Source: WS-7 sp035635575 (GTDB taxonomy: Bacteria > Eisenbacteria > RBG-16-71-46 > SZUA-252). Taken from it: DNA of 23,888 nucleotides. The notes below the pieces were generated by a model that ran no database searches, was not told the DNA's origin, and saw only the letters and a program-made list of their open reading frames with translations. Positions 1 to 10,500 of this stretch are shown here, one piece after another. Positions within the stretch are counted from its first letter, which is position 1. The number at the start of each line of letters is the position of its first letter. The position numbers and the translations under genes were made by a program. Location of the stretch: NCBI GenBank assembly GCA_035635575.1, contig DASQAV010000156.1:1-23888 (forward strand). The letters run 5' to 3'.

Positions 1-170
1 TCCACGCGAGCGAGATCCACCACCACGTGAAAGCGCTTCTCGCGGAGCAGGGCCTGCAGCCGCCGCTCCAGATCGGGACTCGTCGTGGTGTCCACATAGC
101 CTGAGACGCGGAGGATGGAGACTCCCCGATTCTGCGGCGCCTCTTCGACGTAGACGTCGATTCCCTTCAT
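1..170 (-). CDS. STAS-domain anti-sigma factor antagonist (partial, N-terminal 56 residues)
   Basis: The visible N-terminus begins MKGIDVYVEE and continues through VSILRVSGYVDTTTSPDLE and FHVVVDLARV. This is the opening beta strand, beta strand and helix of a STAS domain (SpoIIAA/RsbV family). In that family the protein is phosphorylated by an RsbW-type kinase and dephosphorylated by an RsbU/SpoIIE phosphatase. The phosphorylatable Ser/Thr would lie beyond the window edge and cannot be checked. The ATG overlaps the stop of the upstream kinase/phosphatase gene as ATGA, and an AGGAGGGGG ribosome-binding site lies just upstream of it, inside that gene. The coupling suggests that this is the cognate antagonist of the fused switch protein. 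The C-terminus is missing only because the window ends. Confidence 0.85.
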   Translation of the reverse strand, partial: MKGIDVYVEEAPQNRGVSILRVSGYVDTTTSPDLERRLQALLREKRFHVVVDLARV

Positions 171-2572
171 GTGCCCCCTCCTGGTTCTTCTCCTGTTAGG
201 TCAGGAGCGCGGTCGGGCCGGGCGGTCTCCGAGAGTGCCCGGGCCAGCCTTGCCATACGTCTATCGGTGCCGTTCTGGGCGAACTCAAGCCTTTTTTCCC
301 GGGTGTTGAGTCCGTTCCTCCTTAGAGTTACGTAGATCATGGCCTCGGTCAGGCCGGGTCCCGCCTGGCCCGTTGCGCGGAGCAGATCGCCCATTTTCTT
401 GGCGCCGAGAAGAGGCTCCGCCTTCACGAGCGCGAGGATCACGGCCTCTTCCTCGAGGCTGGCCTTCTGCATTCCGGTTCGCGGCCGGATGCTCTTCAGA
501 CCCTCTTCGCCGCCCACCTCGGCGACGCGGCGCCGGTAGCGGTAGTAGGTGGACGGCGCGACTTGGAGACGCTCGCATGCCTCCGCCACCGGGACCTTCT
601 CCTCCTCGATCAGGCGGAAGAGCTCGCGGCGCGCGGACTCCAGGCGCACCTCGGGCTGCACCTTCTCCTTGATCGCCACGAGCGTGATGTCGTCGTTCTG
701 GGCCGCTCCCGACGTGAACTCGTGGATTTCCCGATCCAGGGCCTCGGTGAACTCCTGCGCCGTCAGATGCCCGTACTTCTTGATCGCGGCCAGGAGCCTC
801 GGCTCCCCGAACTGGTCGCGCCCCGGGTTCATGGCTTCGGTGATCCCGTCGGTGTAGATCACCAGCATGTCGTCCTGCTGGAGCGTGAGCCGCTCGACCG
901 AGATCGTCCGGCGAAAGAGATCCGCGTCCGGCGCGTCGATTCCCACCGGGATGCCCTTGGGCTTCAGGAAATAGGTGGCATCCGACTCTCCGCGATACAG
1001 GATCATTGGATTATGCCCCGCGCTGGCGTAGGTCACGATGCGGTTCACCGAATCCAGCACCACGTAGAACATGGTCACGAACATTCCCTTCTTCATGTCC
1101 TCCGTCACGAACGTATTCATGCGGGCCATGACGTCGGAAGCGGATCGATTCCCGCGCGCTTCCATCCGGAGCGCGGTCCGGATCATGGTCATGACCAGGG
1201 AGCCCGGCACGCCCTTGCCGGAGACGTCCGCGACCACGACGCCGATGGTCCGCTCGTCGACGTGGAGAAAGTCGTAGTAGTCCCCTCCCACTTCCTTCGC
1301 GGCGCGATAGAGCGCCCCGATCTCGTAGCCCTCGAGCTCGGGCACGTTCCGCGGAAGCAGGCTCTGCTGGATCTCCTGCGCGACCTGCATCTCCTTCTGC
1401 AGCCGCTCCTGCTCCACGAGGTTTCCCTGCGCGGCGCGGAACTTGGCCGTGATCTCGTTGAAGGCGCGCGCGATCTCGTCGATTTCCTCGTTCCCGGACA
1501 CTCCCACCTCCGCCACCATCGACCCCTCCCCGATGGCGCGCACGTTGTCGGAGAGGACCTGGATGGGCCGGACGAACACGCCGATCAGGATCACGGAGAG
1601 GCCGCAGCCCAGAAAGAGCGTGAGGAGCGCGATCCCGGCCAGCTCGGCCCGCGCGGCGAGGATCCTGCCCTCGACCGCCTGCTCGCTGACGCTCAGCACC
1701 ACGTAGCCCAGGATGGCGCCCGGCGTGCCGGTGGCTCCGGCGCGCACCGGCTCCGTCACGGTGCCGCGCAGGCCGCGCTGCGTCGTGAAGAGCTCCTCGA
1801 AGCGGTCGCTCCCCCACACGCGCCCGGTCGTGTCGAGGACCCGGACCGAGACGTATTCCGGATTCGCCTTGACTGCGGCGCGGATGGATTGATTCAGGAG
1901 CGTCTGCTCGATGGACATGGGCTCGGGGCGCGAGAGAAGACCGGAGGCCGGAAGCGCCAGGCTGCGCGCCACGCTGCGCGCGCGCGACCGCGTCTCCTCC
2001 CGCACGCTCTGGATCTGTCGGGCGTGGATCCCCGTGAACGCGACCGCCACGAGGAAGGTCATGGCGCCGAAGGCCTGGAGCGTGTAGGTGACCCGGAGCG
2101 ATCTCGGCTTCGCTCCGCGCCCGCCCACGCGCCGGCGGCGCCGGCCGAGACGCTTCGACATCGAGAGGACGTTGCCTTCCGGGCTTCCCCGGTAGCGCAC
2201 CTCGTCCATGAGCTGGTTCATGAGGAAGACGCCCAGCCCGCCGCGCTTGCGCGTCTCGACGTACATCTTGAGATCGGGGCTCTTGACGTTGCGGAGGTCG
2301 AAGCTCTCGCCCTGATCCTGGATCTCGATCGAGAATTCTTTCTGGTTCCCCGTCACGACCACTTCGAGGTAGCCGGTCCGGCCCTTGTAGCCGTGCTTCA
2401 CGACGTTCGTGCACGCCTCGTCGACGGCGAGCTTGGTGTTCGCGAGGATCTTTCCGGGGATCTGGATCTTCTCGCCGACCTCCTGGATGAAGTCGCGGAT
2501 CTCGGCCAGGTGCCGGTCTTCGGCGGGGACGCGAAGCTGGAATCTGCGGGTCGGGCGCGTCTTGCCGCTCAT
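167..2572 (-). CDS. Membrane-bound fusion: RsbW-like kinase, sensor/HAMP, SpoIIE-type PP2C phosphatase and transposase-like HTH tail
   Basis: Five modules are readable in 801 residues. (1) Residues 10-140 are an RsbW/SpoIIAB-type HATPase: N-box LAVDEACTNVVKHG at 48-61, G1 box IQDQGESFD at 84-92, G2 box RGGLGVFLMNQ at 110-120. (2) A membrane segment at about 163-182, an extracytoplasmic loop to about 308, and a second segment at 311-334. (3) A HAMP linker at about 335-388. (4) A SpoIIE/RsbU PP2C phosphatase at about 410-636 with GGDYYDF (429-435), ADVSGKG (448-454), SAGHNP (517-522), YTDGITEA (573-580) and NDDITL (626-631), so the usual metal-binding acidic residues are present. (5) A tail at about 643-765 with two helix-turn-helix-like units resembling the DNA-binding part of IS3/IS481-type transposases. 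Kinase and phosphatase of a partner switch therefore share one chain. Start and stop both overlap neighbours as ATGA. The domain calls are firm; the signal sensed and the role of the tail are unknown. Confidence 0.93.
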   Translation of the reverse strand: MSGKTRPTRRFQLRVPAEDRHLAEIRDFIQEVGEKIQIPGKILANTKLAVDEACTNVVKHGYKGRTGYLEVVVTGNQKEFSIEIQDQGESFDLRNVKSPDLKMYVETRKRGGLGVFLMNQLMDEVRYRGSPEGNVLSMSKRLGRRRRRVGGRGAKPRSLRVTYTLQAFGAMTFLVAVAFTGIHARQIQSVREETRSRARSVARSLALPASGLLSRPEPMSIEQTLLNQSIRAAVKANPEYVSVRVLDTTGRVWGSDRFEELFTTQRGLRGTVTEPVRAGATGTPGAILGYVVLSVSEQAVEGRILAARAELAGIALLTLFLGCGLSVILIGVFVRPIQVLSDNVRAIGEGSMVAEVGVSGNEEIDEIARAFNEITAKFRAAQGNLVEQERLQKEMQVAQEIQQSLLPRNVPELEGYEIGALYRAAKEVGGDYYDFLHVDERTIGVVVADVSGKGVPGSLVMTMIRTALRMEARGNRSASDVMARMNTFVTEDMKKGMFVTMFYVVLDSVNRIVTYASAGHNPMILYRGESDATYFLKPKGIPVGIDAPDADLFRRTISVERLTLQQDDMLVIYTDGITEAMNPGRDQFGEPRLLAAIKKYGHLTAQEFTEALDREIHEFTSGAAQNDDITLVAIKEKVQPEVRLESARRELFRLIEEEKVPVAEACERLQVAPSTYYRYRRRVAEVGGEEGLKSIRPRTGMQKASLEEEAVILALVKAEPLLGAKKMGDLLRATGQAGPGLTEAMIYVTLRRNGLNTREKRLEFAQNGTDRRMARLARALSETARPDRAPDLTGEEPGGGT

Positions 2573-4515
2573 CGGTGCGCCTCGGACTTCATGCGCTCCC
2601 GGGCCTCGAGCACGTTCCGACGCGCGCTCTCGTTCAGGGGATCCAACACCAGAATTTGCTCCCAGTTGCGGAGCGCTTCCCGATAGTCACCCGACGTGAA
2701 CGCCTCCATGCCCTTGATGTAGAGCTGCTTGATACGCGCATCCAGCTCGGGCTTGGGCGTGGAAAGCCTGCGCTGGATGCGATCGCGCCAGTCGCGCGCC
2801 TCGGTGCTCGAAGGATCCAGCGCCAGCGCGCGCTGCACCTGGGCGCTCGCGTCGGTGTAGCGTCCCTCGGCGAACGCGCGCGCCACCTCGTTGAGCGCGG
2901 TGAGCGCCTCGAGCTTCCGTCCCAGGATCTGCGCTTCCGCGGCGCTCTTTCCCATGGAGGTCTGGAGCTGATTCCAGCGATTCCTCGCGCGAGGATCGTC
3001 GGGGGTGAGGCGCATCGCGAGCGCCACCTGATCCGCGGCCTCGAAGGCCCGCGCCTTCGCCCAGAGCGAGTCCGCCCGCGCCAGAGCCCGCGCCGCGGCT
3101 TGGTCGCGCGCCGCCGCGACGTCGCGCTCGAGGGAGGCGATCGTGTCGCGCGAGGCGCCGCCCTGGGCTCCGGGCGCCCGGATCGCGCGCATGAGCCCCG
3201 TGGCTTCCTCGGCGTCGCCCCGCGCGAGCGCCTGGCGGGCCATGTCCGCGAGTGCCTTGGCGGTCCGCCGGCCGCTCTCGGCGGCGATCTCCGCCTGGGC
3301 GCTCCGCTCGATCTCGACTCGTGCGCGCTCCGCGCGGGCCGAGTACGTGGGCTTGCCGGGATCGGAGCGCTCGAGCACCTCCCAGAGCACGAACGCGGTC
3401 TCCCAGTCGCCCGAGGTCTCGGAGGCTTCGGCCTTCTCCCGGTCGCGCGCGATCTCCTGGGCGCGCTGGACGCGGATCGAGTCCACCGCCGCCTTGCGCA
3501 GCTCCACGATCCTCTGCGCGTCCCAGCGGCTGATGGGAACGCCCCACGCCAGCCGGAACGCGAACTGCTGCGTCGCCTCCACCTTCCCGCTCTGGTAGGC
3601 GTAATCGAATCCGTAGCGGCGGAATCGAAGCCCGAGCCCGAGCACGGGCCCGCCTTCGGCGTACCCGGCGCGCAGGGAGCCGACGCCCTGGCGCGTGAGC
3701 TCCGCTCCGAGACGTGGCTTCATGCCCTCCTTCCCGCGCGTCGCCAGATCCAGGACGACGCGCGCGGCGGAGAGCGCATTGAGCCTCCACTCGGGTCCGC
3801 CGAGGCCCAGCCGATAGGAGCGGTCCAGCGAGGGAGACGCGCCCCCGAGGTCCAGCGAGCCCGCGAGGACGTTCTGCGCCGAGAACCCGACCTGGGCCCC
3901 GCGAAGAGCCGCGGGACGCGCGAGGATTCCCAGATCCACGGCGGGCGCCGACGCGGAAACATCCCCGAGCGATTGCCCGAGGATCTTGAAGGTGGCGCCC
4001 GCCCAGATCGCGCCGCGCACCCTTCGGGCCACGCTGGCCGCGGCCGCGGTCTCGCGATAGGTGATGGATCCCGTCGGACGATTCTGCGCGTCGTATCCCT
4101 CGATGCCCCCGGTTCCGATGCGCGCAAACCCCAGACCCACGCCGCCCAGGCCGGGCACGGGATAGGACACGGCGGCCAGATCCCAGGTCGTCTGGAACTG
4201 GAGCATGCCGTGATGCACGAAGAGCGAGCGCTCGTCCTGCGCCGCGAGACCCGCCGGGTTCACGTAGATCGCGAGCGGATCGAGCGCCAATCCGGTGTAG
4301 CCCGTGACCGCGCCGGTGCTGGGCCATCCCGCCGGGGTGGACATGAGGCTGGACGTGCCCGCGGTCTGGGCGCGCGCGCGCGATGCGAAGAACGCGGCGA
4401 CGAGGAGCGAGGCCGCGAGCAGCGCCCGGACCACGCGCCGCGTGGGGAAATTCCGGAAGAGGCGGCGGCGCGTGACGCAGCCGCGCTGGAGACGGCTTCG
4501 CTTCCTTCGCCTCAT
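2569..4515 (-). CDS. PorV/UPF0164-like outer-membrane barrel with C-terminal TPR domain
   Basis: This 648-residue protein has a long basic N-terminus and a signal sequence (VVRALLAASLLVAAFFASRARAQ, residues 28-50). Residues about 55-325 carry many short alternating hydrophobic strands and the phrase YVNPAGLA (84-91), a hallmark of the PorV/PorQ/UPF0164 outer-membrane family. Known PorV is the shuttle partner of type IX secretion. From about residue 330 the protein turns helical, alanine- and arginine-rich, with TPR-like units; the clearest is at about 598-645 (YIKGMEAFTSGDYREALRNW, then ILVLDP). The TPR part is probably periplasmic. It follows the giant FlgD-tailed protein with an ATGA overlap and a GGGGGTG ribosome-binding site, and precedes the switch protein with another ATGA overlap. 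I infer that it helps to export or anchor the giant protein. The ATG at 4515 is preferred; an internal GTG just before the signal sequence lacks a ribosome-binding site. Confidence 0.85.
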   Translation of the reverse strand: MRRRKRSRLQRGCVTRRRLFRNFPTRRVVRALLAASLLVAAFFASRARAQTAGTSSLMSTPAGWPSTGAVTGYTGLALDPLAIYVNPAGLAAQDERSLFVHHGMLQFQTTWDLAAVSYPVPGLGGVGLGFARIGTGGIEGYDAQNRPTGSITYRETAAAASVARRVRGAIWAGATFKILGQSLGDVSASAPAVDLGILARPAALRGAQVGFSAQNVLAGSLDLGGASPSLDRSYRLGLGGPEWRLNALSAARVVLDLATRGKEGMKPRLGAELTRQGVGSLRAGYAEGGPVLGLGLRFRRYGFDYAYQSGKVEATQQFAFRLAWGVPISRWDAQRIVELRKAAVDSIRVQRAQEIARDREKAEASETSGDWETAFVLWEVLERSDPGKPTYSARAERARVEIERSAQAEIAAESGRRTAKALADMARQALARGDAEEATGLMRAIRAPGAQGGASRDTIASLERDVAAARDQAAARALARADSLWAKARAFEAADQVALAMRLTPDDPRARNRWNQLQTSMGKSAAEAQILGRKLEALTALNEVARAFAEGRYTDASAQVQRALALDPSSTEARDWRDRIQRRLSTPKPELDARIKQLYIKGMEAFTSGDYREALRNWEQILVLDPLNESARRNVLEARERMKSEAHR

Positions 4516-7500
4516 CGCAGCACCCCCACCTTGATGCGCTCGCTCACACCGGGACCGTCGATCCGGGCCACGTAGACTCCGGGACGCACCAGATCGCCCT
4601 TTCCGTTCCGCCCGTCCCAGGGCACCTCGTTCAGTCCTCCCGTGCCTCCGGGTGCTCCCGCCGCCAGGGACAACTCACGCACCAGGTCGCCCAGGAGCGT
4701 GTAGATCGAAACCTTCACGGCCGCGTCCTGCCCCAGCACGTAGGAGAGAAGGACCGCCTCGCTCCCCGCGTGGAAGGGATTCGGGTATCCGTGCGGCTTC
4801 TCGAAGAAGGTGATGTCGCGCGAGGTGAGCGGGGCGAACGGCAGCCCGCCTCCCCCGACCACGGGGACGCGTCCTCCCGTGAACACGTCCACCGCGATGA
4901 CGTCCGTCGCCTGTCCCAGCTGGAACGCGACGCGCTGCGCCTGAGTCCCCGCGCGGAAGGCCGCGTCGATGAAGAGCGATTCCGGAGCGCCCCCCATCGC
5001 GAGCGCGGGGGCGATCGTGAGGAGAATCGGATTCGCCGACACCGGAGTGGGCACGGCCCGGACGAGGAGCGCGCCAAACCGGTCGCGCAGCGCGATCGAG
5101 GCGATGGACCCCGCCGGGGCGGGCCCGGCGGAGCCGTCGGTGAGCACCGTGATCGCGACGGAGCGGAGCGAGTCGCCGGTCGCGCTTCCGGTCGCCGCGA
5201 GCGCCTGGAGCTCGATTCCCCAGACCCGCGCGGGCGCGCTTCCGGTCGCGACCTGGATCGGAGGCGCCGTGTCGATGGCGCGCGCCTGGATGGCCGCCAA
5301 CGCCTCGAGCACCACGAGCTCGCTGTCGGGGGAGCTCACGGCCGCGCTCCCCCCCAGTCCCCATTCCGTTCCCTGGAGCGTGAGATCCACGCGATAGGGC
5401 TGGCTCGCCATCGAGGACGGCACGGAGAGCGCCGGGAAGGTGACCGTGGCGGCGGCACCGGGCGCGAGGGAGAAGGCGCTCCCCGAGCCGAGACCGGTCA
5501 TCACGTCCACGCCGTCGGTCACGGTGAGCCGCGAGGATGCCGGGTCGAGAACGAAGGGCGAGCCGCCGCCGTTCCGGACGTCCAGAGTCACGTCGATCGT
5601 CTGCCCGGGGCGTGTCTGGCTGGGAGATGTGGAGCGGCCCACGAACTGGAGCGCCGCGGGCGCCATCACTTCGAGCGGATCGCCGGGGAGACTCTGGGCG
5701 CGCAAGACGCCGTCCTCCATCCCAAACACGTCGAGGGTCGTGGCCGTAGTACCCGGAGGGGACCCCGATCCCAGCGCTCCGCCGGTAAAGGAGAGCGCGA
5801 GCGACTGCCCCGCGTTCAGCGTGGGAGCGGTACCCAGCGTGCGCGTCAGCGAGAGCGGCGGCCCGAAGCGGAGGGCGGTGGACGCATCGAGCACGAGCGG
5901 GACATCCCCGGTGTTCCGGAGCGTGATCGCGACGGGGCGCGTCTGGCCCGAGCTCACCGTATCCGGAAAGAGCGATCCGGCCAGGACGGAGAGAAGTGCG
6001 GGGTCCAGAACGTCCACGCTGTCGGGCGCGAAGGGGATCGTGGCGGCGAAAGGTTGCCCCGATTCCACGCCGTCGAGGACGAGCTGCGCCGGATGCCGTC
6101 CCTTGGCCGCGCCCACGGGGACCGCGAGCGAATCGAAGGCCAGCGTCGCCGGGTCCGACGGCGCGACCGCGGTGTTCGCGGAAAGGGCCGTGCTCAGGGT
6201 CGAGCCTCCGAGATCGATGACGAGCCGCGTCGTCCCGCGGTTCAGCGTCACGGCCGCGGCTCCGGAGTTGGAGACGCGTACGGTAGGTCTCGAGGTTCTG
6301 CCGCGGAGGAAGCGGCCCGGCGCGCTACTCCCCGCCACCGCGGCGATCTGCGCCGCCGAGACCACCTGGAAGTCGAGCGTCGGCGCGTTCGAGGCGGCCA
6401 CCGAATTCGATCCGAAGGCGACCGTGGCCAGGAGCGTGGCGTGCACGACGGTGCCCGAGGGGATCCCGCTCTCGGGCACTTGAACCGGGAACGTGAACCG
6501 CGTGGTTCCGCCGGCGGGGATTACCGTCCCCAGGGCGGGAGCCGGCGAGCCCGTGATGAAAGCGCCCGTGGAATAGCCCACGCTGGCACCGCTCAGGGTC
6601 CCCGGGGATCCCGAGGGGTTCGTCACGTCGAAGACGAGCGAGAGGGCCAAGTACCCCAGCGGCACGGGATCGGGCGCGGCGCTCACCGCGGCGATCAAGG
6701 CGCCGAGGACGCTGACCTGCGCCCCCGCGAGGCTGGGGTAAAAGTCGAACGCGGCGCCGGTGCCATCCAGCCCCAGCGCGCGGAAGCTGGGAGCGTAGGA
6801 GCCCGGGGTGAGTGCAGCTGGAATGGTGGCCGCCGCGAGGGAGAGGGTCGCGGTGGCGCCCGGGCCGATCGTTGCGCCGGCGCCGAGCGTCGCGGAGAAC
6901 GTCGTGGCGCCCGCACCAAAACTGAAGCTCGAGCCCGCGCTCAGCTGGATCGATCCCGTGCCGGTATTCCCGGCCTGGAGCGAGAAGCTCTGGGAGCTGC
7001 CCGGCAGGACCATTCCGGGCGAGAGCGAGCCCGCGACGTACGTGAGCGACGGGGGAGGCACGTAGGTGAAAGCGTGCGTGCCCAAGGCGCTCCCAAGCCG
7101 CGTAGTGGCGGAGAGCGTGTCCGGGCCCGGCGTGACCGGCGCCAGGAGCAGGACCGATGCCTTGCTGTCGGCTCCCGTCGCCAGGTCCAGTCCGGGGTAG
7201 GCCGCGCTCTGGTCCGAAGCCACGAGGGTGCCCTGCAAGGCACTCACGCCGATGAGCGTGCCCGCGCCGACCATATTCCCGAACGCGTCCCGCACCGGAC
7301 CCAGCGTCACGGTGGACGCGCTCCGGCCGTCCGCGGTGAGGCTGTCGCGCGTGGCGGTGCTCGGGATCGTGCCCGCGGCCAGGGCGGGAGCGACCGTCGC
7401 GCTGCCGCCCGAGCCGGTTCCTCCACCGGCCCGGTCGGCTGCGATCGACACCGTTTCCGCGACCGTGTCGCGGCCCGACGTGAAGAACTGCCCGTTCACC

Positions 7501-10500
7501 AGCGGTCCCGAAGCCGGCGACCACACGACGGCGCCGGAGGGACGCAGGGTCACGACGGCCGCGTCCGCGGTGGCGAGATTGCCGAACGAGTCGAGCGCCT
7601 GAACGCTGACGCTCTCCGGTACCCCGGCCGTCCACGCAACCGTCGACGGCGTGACACGAAGCGACGCGGCCGGCCCGGGACTGGTCGTGGCGCGAATCCC
7701 GGCAGGCGAAGGCGCGCCGCCGCTCACGAAGATGGAGTCCGCAGCAGGCGCCGCGCTGGGCGCGCGGTAGCGCACCGCCAGCCGGCCCGACCCATTCGTG
7801 AAGCCGCTCTGGGATCCCGGCCCTCCTGTCGTGCCTCCGATGGATTCCAGCGAGCCCGCCGTGGCGGGTCCTCCGAGGTAGAACGTGACGGCATCGCCCG
7901 CGATCCGATTCCCGGCGGAATCCTGGACCGTGACCGTGACGATGCCGAACTGGGCCGGCGTGAGCGAGAGCGAGGAGGGCGTGAGGGTCACCGTGGCCGC
8001 TCCGGATGGATTGACCGCGACGGGACCGTACGTGACCGCGGGGCGCGCACCGTCACTCACCTGGATCGTGAGCGGCGCCGCCTGCGTCGGCGTGAACGGA
8101 ATGGCCGCGGTGCCGTTCGTGAGCGTGACCGAGGGAGGCACGCTCGCGGCGCCCGACGTCACGGTGGGCGTCAGCGTCTCCCCGCTCTCGCCGGGAAGCG
8201 GATTCCCGAAGCTGTCGAACGCATTCACGGTGAGGGTGGCTCCCGTGCCCGAAGTGAGCGGCCCGGGGGGACCCGAGACCGTGTAGTGATCGAGCGCGCC
8301 GGGCTGGTAGACGATCGCGGGCTGCGCGGCGAGCGCCATGCCCCGCGCGGTCACGTGCGCGGTGCCGGTGCCCGCGGTGCTCGTGGTCGCGCGGACGTCG
8401 AGCCTTCCCGCGGCATCCGTGGCCGAACCGAGCGGGGTCAGGCTCGCCGAGAGCCCGGTGATCGTGACCGCGATCGAGTCCGACGGGACGCCGGGGAGCG
8501 GGTGGTCCTGGCCGTCACGGAGCGTGATCGAGATCGTGCTTCCCGTCGGGCCGACCGGCGCGGGGGAGCCGGCGGCGACGCTCGAGCGCGCGGCGCTCAC
8601 AGCGCCGGGAACCAGGCGGACGCCCAGCGCGCCGTTGGAGTTCGAATCGCGCACCGAGGTCGCGGTGACGTTCGCGAGGCCCAGCACGTCCCCTGCCCGG
8701 ATCGTGAACGCGATCGCGCCCCCGGTGGAGAGAACCTGAACGCCCGGCGTGCCCGCGTCCTGATCGGCTGTCTGGATCGTGGCGAGCGTGGTCGCGACGG
8801 TGTACTTCTCGCCATCCTGGACCGGGTTCATGTGCGCGTCGTGGAGGCCGCTCGCGGAGATCGCCAGCGTCGCGACGCTGTCCGCGGCCAGGGAATCCGC
8901 CGGCGCTAAGAGCGGGATGAAGCCATCGGGAGTGCCCGCCAGGAGACGCACCGCGGCGGACGCGCTCGCGGGGCCGCCCGGTCCCGCGCGCTCCGCCGTC
9001 AGAGCCGCGCTTCCCGCGCCCGCGACAACTCCCGCGCGCACGGAGCCGCTCAGGGCGCCCGTCGAGTCCGCGAGGAGCTGGGCTCCGGGAGCGCCCGGGT
9101 CCTGATCGGTTGCCGCGACGACGAGCGTGCCCGTGAGCGTGAAGCGCTCCCCGGCCGCGACCGCGTTTCCGTACGCATCCTGTGCCATGCCCGTGACCGC
9201 GGCGGTATCGGTGTTGTTGGCGACGATCGTGTCGGGAGCCGCGGCCAGCGTGATCGATGCCGGAGTGCCGGGTCCCGTGAACACGGGCGCGCCTGCGGTG
9301 CCCAGGAAGGGAGACTGGCCGTTCGCGTCGATGGCGCGGATGCGTCCCTCCGAGGCCGTCGTGCGCGTGTCCGTGAAGGTGAATCGCGCCGAGTCGGACC
9401 CGGCGGGCACCGTGACCTCGAAGATGGGAGCGCTTCCGCCCACGCTCCGGAACGTCCCACTCTGCCGGTCGGTCCAGAGCGTGAGCGTCTCGGACGTCAG
9501 GACCGCGGCGCGATTCCCGAAGGCGTCGAAGACGCGGACGGCCACGGTGTCGGGAATCCCCGCGGCCAGCCGGAGCGTGTCCGGAGAGAGCGCGATCCGG
9601 TCCGGGCCCGCCGGAGCCACGTCCAGCCGGTGCCGCTCCGACGTGAATCCGGTGGCGGTGTCGCGCGCGGCGATCCAGTACGTGCCCACGCGGCGCGCCG
9701 TGAGCGTGCCCGCGTAGGTCCCCGAGGAGAGCGCCTCATCCGCGTCGGTGAGCTCCGGATCGGCGGCGGCCGACATCGCGGAATCCACGAACGCGACGAA
9801 CCGGATCGTAGCCGCGGAGCCCGCGCCGTCCGTGACGGTGTTGCCGTCCGCATCGAGCGCGCGCGCCGTCACCGCGACGGGAGCTCCAGCCGTCACCGAC
9901 GAGGAGCCCGAGGTCATCGTGAGTCCCGCGTACGCGCCGTGGAGCACCGTGATGACTCCCGTGGAGTCGATCCACGTGCCCCCCGAATCGGCGTAGGCCT
10001 TCCCCGTCCCGGGGCGATCGAGGCGCAGCGCCGTCGACCCACCGCTCGCCGGCACGGGCGCGCCCACGCCGCCGCTCAGCGTCCAGTCGCCGATCACCTG
10101 GCGCGAGAGATTCCCGTAGGCGTCGTAGCCGCGGAAGAAGAGCGGTGTAGGGTCCTGATCGGTCGTGCGCGTCAGCGTGTCCACCACGGCTCCTGCCTGG
10201 TCCACGATCGCGACCGAGACGATGTCCGTGTCCGCGACCACCGCGACCCAGGGAGAGGAGGCGATGGGCTGGGGCGATCCCGTGAGCTGCGGATCGCTGC
10301 GCACGAGGAACCGGACGGTGTCCTGCACCGTCGTCTGGGGAGTCGCCAGGGCGTTTCCGCCGCCGACTCCGTAGAGAATGCTGACCCACGTGACGGAATC
10401 GGGATTCCCGAAGCTCCGGAGCGGAGGCGCGCCCAGGAGCACGGTGATCGTCTGCCCGAGCGTCGTGATGGAATTCACGACGTCGACGTTGGGGCTGTCG

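Noticed and set aside
563..2686. Long plus-strand reading frame of 707 codons opposite the kinase/phosphatase gene
   Set aside because: Its product is rich in His, Arg, Asp and Leu with no domain, and it mirrors the third-position G+C bias of the well-supported minus-strand gene.
4770..8909. Plus-strand reading frame of 1379 codons opposite the giant surface protein
   Set aside because: Its Arg/Gly/Glu-rich composition and lack of a fold or ribosome-binding site mark it as an antisense shadow; its apparent repeats come from the repeats of the real gene.
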